Assembly: GCA_023055355.1 (NCBI GenBank)
Contig: JALJCS010000001.1
Span: 71,217,381 to 71,281,380 of the forward strand
Direction: 5' to 3'
Length of the DNA: 64,000 nucleotides
DNA from: Agelaius tricolor
Lineage: Eukaryota > Chordata > Aves > Passeriformes > Icteridae
In this document: in pieces, positions 23,456 to 38,200 of the stretch
Layout of the letters: each line of letters begins with the position of its first letter
Numbering within the stretch: the first letter of the stretch is position 1
Notes under the pieces: generated by a model
Seen by the model: the letters and a program-made list of their open reading frames with translations, nothing else
Told to the model about the DNA's origin: nothing
The model's database searches: none
Made by a program: the position numbers and the translations under genes

Positions 23456-26400
23456 GTAAGTCTCGCCGCCGCCGCTGGTGGGGACGGGCGCCGTTCCACG
23501 CACCCCACGGCGAGCGGGGAGCGCCGCCCCGGCGGGTGGGGGAAGAACGGGGAAGGGGGGGGGCCGAGCGGGGGAGGCGCGGGGCCGGCCCCTCCCCCGG
23601 CCGCCCGCGGGCCGGGGCCGCGCGGGCGGGGGTCTCTTTGTTCGCCGCTCCGAGCGGCGCTGCGGCGGCGCGGGTCGCGCGCGCCCGGCCCGGGTGCCTC
23701 CATCCGCGGGGCTGGGGGAGGGGGACAACGGGGAGCCGGTGGGGGGGGGCAGAGGAACGGTCACGCCGCCGTCACCTCCAGCCTCACCTTAACCCCTTCC
23801 CCCTCCTCCCCCGCGCGCCGGCCACATAGATCCGCCCGGGCAGGGTTCGGACCGGAAGCACCAACCGCCGCCTCCGCCTCGGGCTCGTGGGTCTGACCGC
23901 GGAAGCGGCCGCGGCCGCGCCGCGTGCGGGGCGCGCGGGGCGTCCCCCGCCGCAGCGCCCGCCCCCGGGCGGGGCCTCGCGCCGCCGCCGCCGCGCGCGC
24001 CGCTCCCACGTGGCGGCCGCTCCGCCGGCCATCGGTAGGCGCGGGGGGAGCCCCGGCCGCGCCCGTCCCCGCCACGGGCCCGCCCGGGCACCGCCCCGGG
24101 GCTCCGCGGGGCCACGCGTGCCCCGGGAGCCACCGCCGGGGTCAGGGTCCCGCCTGTCCTATCATACACGGCGGGAGGAGCGGCGGGCGGGTGGTTGCGC
24201 TGGAATTCGTGTCGGTCCTCGCTGAGTCGCGCTCTGAGGGGCCCGGTGAAGGGCACTGCGGGGGAACGGGCCGCCCCTGGCCCGACCGTCTCCCGCCAGG
24301 TCACCCGCGGCTTCCCCTGCCCTGATCAGCCGCAGCCTCCGCCCGGATCACGCTCACCGCTCCTGCCCCGATCACCGCCCGCTTCCCCGGCCCCGATCAC
24401 CCGCTGCCTCTACCCTACTTTTCCCTGCGGTGTGTCCACGCAGCCCTTTGTAAATAGAAGGGAACAAACTCTGAACCAGCAGAATGCGAGCCGGCCGCAG
24501 GCCAACAGCCATGTGACGGCTCCCACATAGCGTTGACGCAGTCCCAGAGTTTTTTTGGGTTGAAGTGTGAGTAGGGTTTGTCGCTGCCACCTATAAACAC
24601 AGTATATGCCTGACCCATGGGGCAGAGACATCTAAGCAGGGAGAGAGAAACCTTTTCCCTGTTTCCAACTTTATTGATTTACATCTCGTAAAACAAATAA
24701 TCACCCATGTATGTTCATACATACTTCTTATCTCCTGCTAAATCAAACTCAGTATTGGACCAACTGAGTTTTTATCTTTGCTAAGTATTTTCATAGGTTA
24801 GGTAAGTTCAGTGGATAAAAATAAACAGAAGGTAAATGAAGTTTGGAGGAGAATTTAAACTGCACAAAGTTCAGGTGGAACAGTATTTTAAAATAAAAGC
24901 AGAGTGAGAGGGGAGAGAGGAAAACAAAATGTTTTTAATAGACCAGTGGAAAACACGTGGTTGAAGAAAAGACAAATTCATGCATTACTGCTGGAAATAA
25001 ACCAGGTTAGTGTTTTGCTGACCCCTGCAAGATTAAATTGCTGTTTGGTAAAAGTACAGAGGACAGATTGAGAAAACTTCAGTTTTAGGCAAATTGTGAG
25101 AAAACTGAGAAGAGTGATTTTGGTTTGTTGAGTTGTTTTTTTGATTGTTTTTTTTTTGTTTGTTTCTTTGTTTGATTGGTTTTTTTAGGGGGTTTTGTTT
25201 GTTTTTTATTTTTTTAATCTGCATATTTAATTTAATTAAAATGAAATATGAAAGGCCCAAATTAAGAGCATAACCTCTTAGTCCTACTGAAAAAACACCA
25301 TTGTTGCAGGCTGGCTTCAGTGGAGATCTGAGGCTTCATGTCCTGCTCCAGGACAGCAAAGGAGGTTTTCAAAATATGAAAGTATAGGGATTTTTATTCT
25401 CCATAAGAGTAGTGCTTCCAACGACATCTGCTGGTTCCTTAAAATCTTTTTCTTCATAGTTTTAGAACTTTCTATTCATGTATTCGTAGTAAAAATGCTT
25501 GTAATGTTGGAATACTGTTTTCTACAGTACTTAGTTTTACAAGGGTCAGTACTGGATATCAAGAACAAATTTTATTGAGAAACAAGGCTGCAGCACCCTA
25601 TTACCTCAAAATGAATAGAACAGAAAGCATTTGCTTTTAGTATTTCATATGCTGTCTACTTGCAATTTTCTCTTTGCTCAGTTAAATGAGGCAACATTCA
25701 GATCTCAGTTTCTTTAAGATGGGTGGTCAGTTTCAAATAACTCTCCTGGTTTTTGTTTGGTAGTGTTTTTTTATTAAGGTGATTTCAGGTATTGGACTTC
25801 TTTGACCCTCTGCTTCTTCAAAATTTATAAGGCCTTGTCAAAATTATGTAAATTTTGTTGTCAAATCACTGGCCCATAGACCTGAACAAAAGGCAAACAT
25901 TGCCTTTAAGAAATACATTTTCCAGCTCTGTCTTGGAGTGGTATTTCTGTCTAATTTAGTTGAATTGAATTTGAGTTGCATTGTATTTTACAAATCGGAG
26001 GAATAAAATCTACCCTGAGGATAATTGCAATATTGAAATTATTGAACCCAGTGCTACAGCTAGGAAATGAAAGATGCAGATTACTTGGCACCCAAAGCAG
26101 AACGCAGAACTCGCAGTTCTCTAGGTTTGCTTCTCAGCCCAGCAGGAGAGCCTTCCAAGAGACAGCCTGGAGAGCAGCATGCACCCTGAACAGGAGGCAG
26201 CTCCTGGGCAGCCTGAGCAGAGGGCACACGCCTCCGGTCCTTTTTGACTCTGGGGCTGTAGGGCTGGGTGCTGAGAACTGTTATTTCCTCTCATTATTTC
26301 CAACTGTTCTATAGGAATCAGTCTTCTAAATCATCACGAGGGACGGAGTTCCACGCCATTGCCAGGCACTTGGAGCAGCCCTCTGCTCATCTGCTGTGTG

Positions 26401-29400
26401 GAATGGGACTGCTTCCACCTACCCACACCAGCTTTCAAGGCTCTGGACTTCCCATGGGAAGCTTTGGTTACTTTCTGTGGTTCACCCAGTGCATGTTAGG
26501 AAATATAGGCAGAGAGTCTGAGACAGGGAGCAGGACAGACACTTGAGTGTTTGCCCAGATTAATTGATTAATCATTGTCAATTGCTGAGAAGGAATATAT
26601 GTACAGTGCTTTTGATTGGCTCTGGGTAAATCATACTCTAGTTACGTAGCGTAATACCATTGCAATTCAGTGATCAAGTCCTGTTACATGATGGTATGTG
26701 TAAGAGGAGGTGCTAATTTTGGCTGTTAAACAGCAGTTGAATGTACATGTCTTACAAAATTTAGCTAGTGTCATCTCCTTAAAAGATCAGCTTTTTTTTT
26801 TTTGTGTTCCTCATTTATTTAACTTTATTAGGATACCTATGCTGTAAGAGGGGTGTTGTATCTTTCACTGCATGCTGAAAGCTAAGGAAACAGAGCAGTT
26901 TATTCTGCATATGTTATCAAACACGTATTTAATGTTACTAACAAACATGTATGTCTTAACATTTGCCCAAAATGTAGAAGAACAGTTGATGTCTTCAGAG
27001 ACAGTGCTCAAGAACACTTTTCATTATGAGCTGAGTTTTATATATGAAGCAATGTACCACCATGAGGCTTTAAAGGGAATAAACTTAATACACAATGTCT
27101 CAATCCCTGTTTTTTTAATAACATTCTTGTAGCCAATAATGAAGAATTAGGGACATTCCTGCCAACCTACATGAAGAAGCTAAAATACTTAGTGGGACGA
27201 TGTGCATCCAAGAAGCAACTTCTACATTTTTACCATGCATTAGTGAATTGAACAATACAATGTTATGTAAGGAGTTAAATTCTAAACAGCAAGCTTCTAT
27301 AAAACTGATAATCATCATTATTGTTATTATTTAGTATCTTGTTTAAGGTAGTGATTAATTTTCATTTATGATTAGCATTAACAAGTGTGATGAAATCCAA
27401 GTTGCTTTCCACGTGCAGCGTGTGTACAGTTTTAAAGTTTCCTGTGTGGTTTTCACACTATTTTTTTTTTCATTTGTCAGAACTTAGTATCTAAGTTATG
27501 GGAGTTCAAAGAGTACAGAGTTACTTTAGTTACAAACAGCAGGACAGCAGTATTTTTTTCTGGTGGAATTTTTTAATTCCATTTTTAAGTCAGGATGTGA
27601 AAGTGATCAGTCAGGCTTTCTTTAAGAATGATTGCAAAGGCAGAGAATTACCTTCATCTTACATGATTAGCAGGATCTTTTCTCCCTGTATTATGCTTTT
27701 ATAATGATCAAAATCATAAGAGGGGTCAGGAAAGCATCCTTCAAGGCAAACACATGAGTAATTGTTAGGTGGTAAACAGGAGGAGGAGAATGCACATTAT
27801 GGGAAGAAATAACTTATGAATCAGTTTGGATTCAGTTTTGTGTATCAATAACTACATACACCTTGTGCTACTTTGAAATAGCAATATGCATTATAATAGA
27901 TGATATGAGACTGAAATACATTCCGAGTATGAGTTGCAATTTCTTCCCTTACTCATAAAATCTGTTGTACCAGTGCTTTAAATCTTTAAAGCTTCAGTGC
28001 ATATTTTGGGTAGGTGCATTTTTGGTAGGTGGTTCACATGTTCTGTTCTACGTGCAAAAGCAGCATCAGGGTGGTCGTTAACACTAAATGCACAGAGAAA
28101 CATTCCAAAACCTTGTTTTTAAGGTGTTCTTCCATGCTTTGGAGCTCCCAGCACTGCCCTATGCTTTGAGCTTCTCTGTTAACCATGGGTAATACCATTT
28201 CAATGTGGAATGTCATTACCAAAATGATAAAACAGTGCAGTTGTCATGACCTGGTACATTTTTGGAATAGAGGCAGATGTCTAAGCAAGAGTAATCGAAG
28301 TAGGCAGTGTTAAGTCCCTTCATTGAACTGTCTTGTTCATTGCCTAGTCTGATGAGAAGGGAGAGCAGGATCTGTGGGAAGGGAATTTGTCCAGTAGTGA
28401 CAGACAAGGTGTTCCAGGTCTCCCCTTCGTTCCCTACTCCCTTGGATTTGGCTGTTGACATAGGTGTAGGTGTTTGGTTTGGAATCTTTCTTCCAGAGGG
28501 TTCACCAGAAAACAGGATGCAGTGCAGCATCTGTCTGTATCCCAGTGAGATAAAGCTGCCAAGGCTGGTTGCTCTGCCAGTCACAGCTGCAGGCGTGGGT
28601 TCCCAACTTCAGCACAGAGTGTTCACTCTTTCCTAGAACTTGCTAACAGCTGTCCTCTAGATAGCATTGAGTAATTATTAGGCTGAGGATGATAAGTATA
28701 TTTATCTTCCGTTTTGAAAAAAATACATATAAGATTGAAATATGTTTTGTGTACTCAACATGACAAGGAACAACTGTTGGATGTTTGCTTTACTGTATGT
28801 ATTTCTCACTCAATTGCTTTTTGCAGTATTTTGCCCCAAGATCTTTTAGACTTTTTTTTTTCATTCCAGCTTTGCTTAATCTCACAGTCTGGGCTAGAAT
28901 GCTACCTCGAAACAGACTTTGACAGTGCTACCTCTTTTAAAGAGGAAGTAATTATTATTAGGAAGAACTGATGCACAGCAAACAATATTTTAGCAAATAT
29001 GAAATGTTTTATCTTTAGTGGACTTGAAACAATCAACAAAATTGTTGTTAATCTTACATATACAGGGATGGATGCACAGACACGCTCAGAAACAGATACA
29101 GGCTTTTCCCCTTTCCATAAATCCTAATTTCCTGTGGAAGCAATGATGCCATTGCTATGTTGGTGCCTCTTTGTTGGCTCACTAGTCACCCGTGGGTCCA
29201 CTGTGACCCAAATTTGAAGCGAGATGGTGGAATAAATAAGGTATCATTGAATAGTTGAATCAAGCCAGTTGCTTGCTGGTATGAGGAGAGATTTTAATTC
29301 CTCCTTTCCAGCCCAAACCTTGTGCATACTCCTGAGCTGGGCCCTTTACTTCTGAATTACAAGGAAAGTGACCCAGGAAAAAAAGAAGTGAGTTGATTTC

Positions 29401-32188
29401 TGACAGTTTATCAAGATGGAAGGTTAAGGTGGGCACCATGCTTGACCAAGGGAGCAGGTGGGGCTGCAAGGCAGGAAATCAAAGGGACAATTGAATCCCA
29501 TCTCTTAACAGAAGCTGTTATATGTTTGATGTGCTTCATTTTCTCAATACCAGAGTTCTTACAAATCTCACAAAGAAGACAGGAAACTAGATAAGGAAAG
29601 AGATTATTACTAGGGCTCCCAAAAATGAAAAAAAAAAAGAAGTTCATGCTTTTTTTTGACACCAAAGATCTCAGGAATGGAGCACAGTCTTCTTAGGCTT
29701 CATTGTTTCTGACACTGATTTTCACTATTCACTTTTAATTGTATTCTGGCAGTTTTCGGATAAAAAACCTCAAAAGTTAACACTGTATTTCAAATTTGTG
29801 AAACAATGTTTTAATTCAGTGTTATTTGACCGGAATTCAGGGTAACTTTGGCCTGCCTAATGTTGTTTCCTTCAGAAAGTTAACTGTTGCTTTGCTTTAA
29901 TTTTCACTTTTTTCCAGTATTAAAGAGTTGTTTTTCAGGTACTCATTTATCTTCTCCTTTTAGTTTGATTTTTTTCTCTGATAGGAATTCTTCTAAAGCA
30001 TTCTTCCCATTTTAATAATAGTAATAGCAGGAATTAGAAAGAAAATAAAATTCCTAAATATTCCTTCCTAAATATTTGTTTCATCCACTGCCACCTTTTA
30101 ATCTTCTCTTCTGCCTTTCTGGTTAACATTTTTTACTGTTTTGCTCCAATGAAGCAGTCTAGGATTATATGAAAAATCATTTTGATCTCCATTTTAGAAT
30201 GTTCTGTAGTGGTATTGATAGATTTGCTTACTGTCACCTCAGGCTCTCACAGAAAGATTGTGTGTCACACTCCCTGAGCACTGACATGTGTTGGTCTTGT
30301 ACCACAGCCCTCAGAGCCACGCCTAGTGCAGCATGGAAAAGTGCAAGGAAGATCCAGGCAGTAACTATCAGTGTATGTGGGATATCAGGGCAAAATATGA
30401 ACTGTTAGTACAATGGGATTTTCTTAAGGTCCAGGAGGGCTTTCTGATGGTGCTGTGAGAAGTAGACTGCTGTAGGATTTTTCATGAAGAGCTGTAGTGG
30501 CTTGGTCTAAATCTCTAAATACTGTTGAGTTAATAAGACCGGGTATTAACCCATGTCAGGGTTTATCAGGTAGTTTAGAAGTTGGTGCAGGCCACTTAGC
30601 TTCACCCTGTTATGTTTAGAGAGTTTGCAGAAGTTTAAGTGACAGGATTATGGTACTGTTAGGCTTGCATAATTGATATATGGATCAATTCACAAATCAA
30701 TACAAGTCCTGAAATAGGGAATTATGGTGGGTAAAAGGATAAGGTATCTGAGGGGTTTGTAGTAGCTCTACATCCGAGAGAGACTTATTTTTGTACGTGA
30801 TGATGAAGACAATCTCATTTTATCCCCTTGAGGATGCCCTTTACAAGGCTGTGTATAGGGGCCATGTGGAAGATCAGCGCATCAAAGAGTATCTTGGCTT
30901 CAAGGGTGGCCCAGTATAAGCTGATTTTATAAATCTGTGCATCTTTTGTTTGGGTGCCACCTATTGTAAATTGTACAAAATCTAATCCAGAATGGAACTT
31001 CATAGTTACCATTACAGCCATCAATGGCCTACAAATTGAAATTCATATCTACACAGCATTCAAGTGTTTACAGAGTTTTTAAAAAGTGTTTTGAAAAGTT
31101 AAAAAAAAAAATCAGCATTATTCAGGAGAGAGATACAGACTATTTTTCCCTCCACAACAGATTCTCTGTCTTTCTCTCCCCATCTTTCTTATCAATTTCA
31201 TTTTAATTCCCACTCCTGGGCTATGTGTACACTTTTGATTGACTGGTTTTATTGACTTCCACTTGTAAAGCAATAATATTCTGGGGCCAGATAAGCATAA
31301 TGCTGCGTGTAGAGGAGCATGAGCAGAGCGTGACCGTTTGCCAGTCACCCGCTCTCCAGTTGAGAGTGTCAGTTTGCAGCTGCGTGCCCTGAAAGGGTCA
31401 CTGATATCTGACCAAGTTGTTTGCTTTGTAGATCTCCAAAGATTCAGAATATCTTTTAGCAACACGTACGGAGATTGATATTTGCCCCCAAGTAACTTGC
31501 AAAATTATTTTTCAAGTAAACAGAAATACAGATGAGTTTTTCACGTGAGAAGTAACACTAAAATCATGCTAGCATAATACATATATTTGCTTTTCCCTAC
31601 AAAAACCACATTATTTAGAGGCTGACAGAGAAAAAGGACTTAGTGTAGATCTATGTGCATTGTTCTGCTGGAATTGATGCAATTTATACCAAAAGATGAA
31701 AGATTTTTAAATAAAAACTTACTCCAGGATGTATGTTACCATTAATGATGAGTTTTCTTTCTGTGATAACTTTGTGTCAACCACAAGGACAATATGAACA
31801 TATTTGACTGTAATAATAGTGATTTTGTACAGGGGGAAGACTTTAATACAATTAACTTCCATTTATATACTGCCAAGATACTACAGAGAAGGTTTGAATG
31901 AGTTTTAGATTTGTCTGTACCAGAAAAAGACGTAGAGTTTAAAATAGTTCCCTACCTGCTGTGTGTTATCAGCAATATAGTTTGCCTGTTGAAGGGTCTG
32001 TAGATGGCCATGAAGGTTATTGAAAATAACTAGTTATTACAAACATACAGACTGGAAAGACTGGGACTCATTTGTGGGCTGTTAACTCAATACTTCTAGA
32101 TGAAAAGTTATTACAAGAGGAGATGTAGATATTCTCTGATTCCAGAAGATGCTGATATTTATTTTTGTGGTTTTGTTTTGTTCTTTAG
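23456..32188 (+). other. BEND3: BEND3 intron 1
   Basis: About 8.7 kb from the exon 1 donor to the acceptor TTTTGTTCTTTAG (AG at 32187-32188). The first kilobase is the tail of the CpG island; the rest is AT-rich with a T/G-rich low-complexity run at about 25130-25220. No coding exon was recognised. Alternative noncoding first exons are possible but unsupported. Confidence 0.6.
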
Positions 32189-32233
32189 TGAGATAGAAGA
32201 TGAATTCAGCTGAAATCACTGATGATGATGAAG
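32189..32233 (+). CDS. BEND3: BEND3 exon 2, first coding exon (34 coding nt)
   Basis: Acceptor AG at 32187-32188, 11 nt of 5' UTR, then ATG at 32200 and 11 codons (MNSAEITDDDE) plus one base before donor AAG|GTAAAA (GT at 32234-32235). The human protein begins MNSTEFTED, which supports this start. The split codon G|TA (valine) is completed in the next exon. The exon is small enough for automated gene finding to miss. Confidence 0.9.
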
Positions 32234-35200
32234 GTAAAATATTATACTTTGTATAATTTTTGATCAGGCAGAAATACTTGTTGATTTAAAGTATTTTCCA
32301 CCTAATAGAGAATGCAGTTGGATCAAGACAAATTACACTAATGGTTTTTTTTTTAAGTTATCTAAAATAGGGCATTATCTTTGTTAGTCATTATTATTTC
32401 TGCTCTACATCCTTCCTCCCCTCCAAAAAATCCTCCTGTAATACTTTAGATTATTCTTTGGACAAGAAGATGTCATTTATTGGAAAATGGAATGATTTGA
32501 CTTTGAGGTGGCCCCAATATACACTTACCATAGAAGTAATAAATATAATGAAGTTCTTCAAAACACATATTCATAAAAAGAAACAAATCACAGAACATTA
32601 TACTAAGGATGTCATGGTTTTCTGGAGAGGGTGCTTTATCTTTCTAAACATTCTCTTTTTTCAGTAAAAATTCCTAAAAAAAATGTGAAAGTAGAAACAG
32701 AAAATGAAGATGAAGCTCTAGACTGCTCAGTAACTTCCAGATCTGCTGAGAAACACTCACTGGATGGTGCAGTGACTTGCCTCCAGGATTCCAGCAAACG
32801 GAAACAGAGCTCCCTTGGCTGTGATGGGTCAGGAGGCCAGCAGGATGCCTTACCCAGCGTGAAGAAGAGACGCTTTACACAAGAGGTGACTGCTACACAC
32901 ATGACTGTGATTTTTTTGGTTCATATTTCCTAGGCTAAATTCTCTGCTGCTTTAAGTAGAATGCAAGTCTTTTAACTAAATTTGCATTGGTAATGAGTTT
33001 GTTGCAAATGTGGCTAATCTTAAGCCAGTTTGCACACAGCTGGGTATTCTCTAAATAACATGGAAGTGATCATATTTATGAAATACACTTAATAGTTATG
33101 GAATAATTCATTTATGTGAATTATATTTTTGTTGTTCAGCAGATAACATAGGAAGGGGCAGTGACTTGGAGTAACTGGGCATGACTGATTACAATCCCTC
33201 TCCTGTCACACAGTCCCTCAGCTTGATCCTGAGTGGTAGAATCAGGGCTGTAATTCTTTCTTCTGTGACAAAGATTTAATGTCAGTAAGACCAGTATAAA
33301 TTACTGTATTATTGGAAGGATAAAAATGCAGGGATGCAGAAGATTTCAGTCACATCAAGATGGAATGTATTACAGCATCTGGTGTGGCATCCCAGCTTGG
33401 GACAATCCAGATGTTTCTCTAGCCAGTGAAGGAGATGCCCAGTCTTTTCCATTATCCTGGTCTTGTGCTTCACCTCTCTAAGCAATGGTGGATTTTAATT
33501 AATCTCTTCTGAAATTGAGCTAGTTTCTTTTTGTCCTTGTTCTTTTCAGTAGGGAGAGCAATGATCATCTGTTCTGAGAAAAATCTTCTGCATGTGGGAA
33601 AATTCATGTGATGTTGTCCACTCTCAGTCCTTCCCTTCCAAGATTAAAATTCTCTTTTTTTCAGCTCTTCTTCAGGAGTCACCTTATATTTTTGTTGTTC
33701 CATTTGAGAGTCCAGAAAGACTAGTGTCCAGTGTTGGATAGTAACATCCACCTGCCACCCTCTAGAGCAGTATAATGACCTCCTGTTTTTCACACTCAGC
33801 ACTTTATTAAAATAACCTCGATTCAAATTCATCCTCTTTTGAATAACTTCAGGCCCTGGGTTATATTTAGTTTGTGACCTATCCTAATGCACGTATCCTT
33901 TTCTGCTCTTCTGCTACCTAGCCACTTATTCCATGTTTTATTTGCACATTTCATGTCTTCTTTATAGCCATAGTTCTCTGTGATTCTTTTTCTTGACTAT
34001 CATCTCTCTGACTTCTTACGGCTGCTTTTTTTCCCCTGAATGCCTGTGGTAGGTAGGTTTTAATCTTATTACACGGTTTCTTTCTTTTCCTTTCTCTTTT
34101 TCTTTTTACAATTGTTTTCCTTACATTCAGATTCTTAAAAGAGCTTTATAATGGTCTCTGAATGTGCTTGCTTTGCATTTTCCTGTTTGCCATTAATAAA
34201 TTTTAAAGTTTAATTTGAATTTAATTATAACTTTGGATTTATAATATCAGAAGTTGACCCGGTAATAATGATGAAAATTCATTCTTGTCTGACCCCATTG
34301 AATCAGCATGTTTAGTTAAATAACCAACCAGAAATAGTCCTCAATCTTAACAGAATTTTTTAAGTTAATTACTTCTCTAGTACCAATATTCTGTTTTAAT
34401 TGATGACTTTATTAACTATTTCTATTTAAACAGTGGAAAAATCTTAATTATTCTAAAGAATGTTGTGCTTGTATATTTTTACTGCATGTCATATAGACAT
34501 CTATCTATGATATAAACAGAGCTGTACTTCTTTTGGGCTGGTAATTGTATTACTAAATTACTTTTTATCTGAAGAATTAGCTTTTTTTTTTTTAATTTTG
34601 AGTGCCACTTCATAATCAGGAATTAATTTTCCCTGATTTTCTTTAAAAAAACAATGTGTAGAAGATTGTAAGTCTAAAAAAGTTATGTGCAGCACTTTTC
34701 CATATTCTTATGTGTCTGAAAGAATCTATGTTTCTTGCCTATGTATTTATTTATTCTTTACTCCTGTGCTTGAATATTATGCACTGTATTCTTAGAGATA
34801 TTTAGACTTTGTTTATTAAGCATAACAAAGGTCATAAATGGACTTGAGCATTGAGCAGAACAAAAACTAAACAACTTTTAAAACTTGGCTTAGGATTCCA
34901 AGAGAGTGTGTGAAGAGACTATTTTACAATTTCTTGTATTGGTCGATGTTTTGCAAAATACTGCACTTTGCAAATGTTCATAAAATGTTTAAAACATAAA
35001 CACTTGCTGTGCAACTGTAGTATAAAAAGCAGCACTGTCTTACATACATTGAATCTCATAGAACAATATCTTTGCTTCTTTTTTGATAGTACTTTAGAAC
35101 TGATGATCTTAAATGGGTGCAGTATTATCTGAAATTCATGGATGTTTAAAGATCAGTGTTACAGAAAACTAATTAGTTAAATTGGACAATTTACAAAAAC

Positions 35201-38200
35201 CATGTATTTATGGTGATGATAGTGCTGTTCCCAGATGGAAACCATAGACAAGATAATTAAAAGCAAAAGAAAAGAAAATGAGAATGCATCTGAACTAAAA
35301 TATCCTTAAATATTTTTAAGGCCCAAATGTTTTGTCATCTGCTAGGAGAACACTGGCTATATGTTTCTGAAATGCAAATATTCTGAAATGCAAATCCATC
35401 CCGCAGCCAGATCCAGGCACTGGGAGCTGCATTAGTGAAGGAAGAAGTTCAGCTGCTATCATAGTGAAGATCTGCTGTAGTTCTTAGCATGAGCTCCAGA
35501 GCACCGTGTCCAAAACTGAGACTGCAAACTTTAATGATCTTACTGTCAAAATAATGAATTAATGTTCTTTAATACACATTCTAATATTGATTTGGCCTGA
35601 CTGTGTGTGAGGTGCACATCAATTGAAGTTACCCTTATATTGCCAAGTTTTATTATTAATTAATAAGGGAAAATAAACAGCAGGAGGTGAAATGAGAACT
35701 GACAGATACCTGGTGGCCCGTGGCAAGCTATTTAGCAGCAAGGTATTTTAGTAGTAGAGAAGGAATTGAAAGAGGCATATGCTGTTTTTGAAGGAATATT
35801 TGGTATATTCTCAGTTAACAGGAGTTTTAATGAAAGAGCAACTCAGGTGGTAGGTCTCACTGGTTGTGTAAGAAAAGTTTTGTTTTGTTCTTTAGATATA
35901 AAATAGTAAAAAGCTTTGTAATTCAGTTTGTATGCCTAACTGGGGAGCAGTATTGTGCACATTATTGTCAGTGGAGATTTTCATGGCCTGCTTTTAGGTG
36001 ATGTCTATGCAGAGCTCTGTTACTACCTGGAACTTCCTCTGTTTCTTCACTGACAAGTACAGGTGGTGTATGACAACTTCAGTCCCAGCTTAGGAGCCTG
36101 CAGTTTGGTGGGGGCAATGTGGATTTCAGTTTGCTCACAGTCCAGTCGTTGTTCTGGCTTTATTATGAGTGGGACTGGAGTGGGACAGTCTTCTAACTGG
36201 GACCTGGAAACCAAGTGTCCTAGGCACCATGACAGCCAGGGATTCTGCACACTGAAATGCATCTCCTTGGCATTACATTTTTGTTTGATCATCTCTCAGC
36301 TTTGGATGTGCAAACACAAGGTTTTGTATGTAGGGTAATGTGATGTGAGAGCAGAACTTGGAAACAGCTTCAGTTTAATTGTATGCTGGTTTCTAAACTT
36401 GGAGTGGAAGCCAGCTTGTTCTTTCTGAGTCTCCTTTGAGTATACATTGCATTAGAAATTAAAAAATAATTAGATTCAATTTGTCACTGCAGTAAGCAGA
36501 TGCCAAGTATGAGTACACATAGGGACCACATTGATTTCATGACTTACAGTTCTGTTTCTTAAGAAAGAAACCTTAATTCAAATTCCTCACTGTAGGACAT
36601 AATGGGGCCTTAACTAGAATTTCAAATTTCTTGTGGCTCTCAGCTCCGACCTGAAGTCTGTGTTTCATTTGTTTTAATACTTGAATGCAAATTCTGTAGT
36701 GTTTTATCTAATTCATGTTCTATAGAACAATTCAAGAAAATTGTTTCAGTATAGAAACATCTACAAATCCGTGTTTTCTCATGTTTGAATTCTTTATGTT
36801 GGATTTTGGTTCTGTTTTATCTGTATCTGTATTCTTAACTTTTAAGAATTATTTGCAATATCTAAGTGTTTGTGGAAAAAACCTCAAATCAAGCCCTGCA
36901 TATCTACTGTGAGATGATGAAAATGTTTGGTTCCAATTTCAAGCAATGAAGAATAAGTACAAATAATTGAGAACATTGAGTCCTCAAGAATTCATTACTA
37001 GTTTTATATAATTTATAAATTATATAAATTTCTATAGTTTAAATAATTTAGAAAGTTAGAAATCCATGAGTCTAAACTTCCTTGTCTTTCAGAAATAAAG
37101 AAATCTTCTGTTAGGCTTCCTTTAAAAAAAGATATTGTACCAAGGTACTTCCCACTTTTTTATTATTTAAATAGAATACCTTTTAAAAATTAATACATTT
37201 CTAGGATTTGTTTAGTACTTCTGCACCATTATAAAGAATTTTTAAAAACCTGTATATAAACCTTTCACATCAGAAAAAAAGAGAATAAGCATATTTTTGT
37301 GGTTTTTAGCCTTTGTGACATTTTCAAAAGCTAACCTAAAGAGAGTGCTGGAATGTTAAATGCAGTTGTTGGAGGCAATGGCAAGGTCACAGGACTAGGA
37401 GTCAGAAAATCTAGATGCTATTCTTGGCTCTGTTGCTGACTTGTTGCCACCCAAATTCTTGACAGCCCAAGATCCTCATATCCAAGGTGAAGCCTAATGA
37501 TACTTAATTTGGGGGAGTAATTAGAGCTCTGTGGGTAGAGTACCAAGAATTATTATTGCATTTCTATTCCATGGGGAAAGCTATGAGCCAAAAAAGGGAA
37601 AACAAAAAGGAAACCTAAATAATTCTTTACTGTATTTTTATTTTTCCCAGTGAAATTATTAATTTTTATTGTTTAACACAAGTCCCCTGGAGAAAATTTG
37701 ACTTTGCATATTTATGTAACAATGCCTGCTTAAGGAGCACATATTTATAGCTAATATTTTTAAGGGAGTGTTACTAATACAATATTTGTTCATTTGAAGG
37801 GTTCCCTTTCAAACATGAGGAACAGAGATGCTGGCTCACCCACTCAGGTAAATGCAGAGCAGCCAAGCAAGAACAAGAATTCTAATGTAACATGGCTCTG
37901 TGAAGAAGAATCCTTCAGTGACATAATCACTCCATCTTATAAAAAACCTCTTTATGGCATCTCACACAAAATCACAGAGAAGAAGAACCCACCAGGAGCA
38001 GAGCAGTTTGCTTCTTACGAGTTGTTTGAAAAAATCAACCCCAGCAGTCCCTCACAAATTCGGACTTTGAACGATCAACGCAAAAGAGACTCAGCCATTG
38101 CAGTAGCGGCAGCCACAGCAGATTCAGAATCAAATATATATTCTTTGATACAGAAAATGTTTTACACGTTGAACACACTCAACACCAATATGACTCAGCT

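Larger units (their letters stand above)
22300..24420 (+). promoter_or_regulatory. BEND3: CpG island with the BEND3 promoter
   Basis: Base composition changes abruptly from AT-rich to extremely GC-rich with dense CpG for about 2.1 kb, and back again after about 24.4 kb. Such unmethylated-type islands mark promoters of broadly expressed vertebrate genes. The island holds a strong splice donor at 23456 and lies 8.7 kb upstream of the first coding exon of BEND3, matching the usual noncoding first exon. It contains many SP1-type GGGCGG/CCGCCC boxes, CACGTG-like E-box cores (for example CCACGTGC near 22741) and a CRE-like site at 23325-23334. Long G-runs near 23540-23570 and 23730-23750 could form G-quadruplexes. 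Long open frames through the island on both strands reflect the scarcity of AT-rich stop codons and are not taken as genes. Confidence 0.85.

Noticed and set aside
22305..23896. Long open frames of 268-409 codons on both strands in the CpG island
   Set aside because: Stop codons are AT-rich and rare in such composition; overlapping frames on both strands are all open, rich in Ala/Arg/Gly/Pro, and show no domain.
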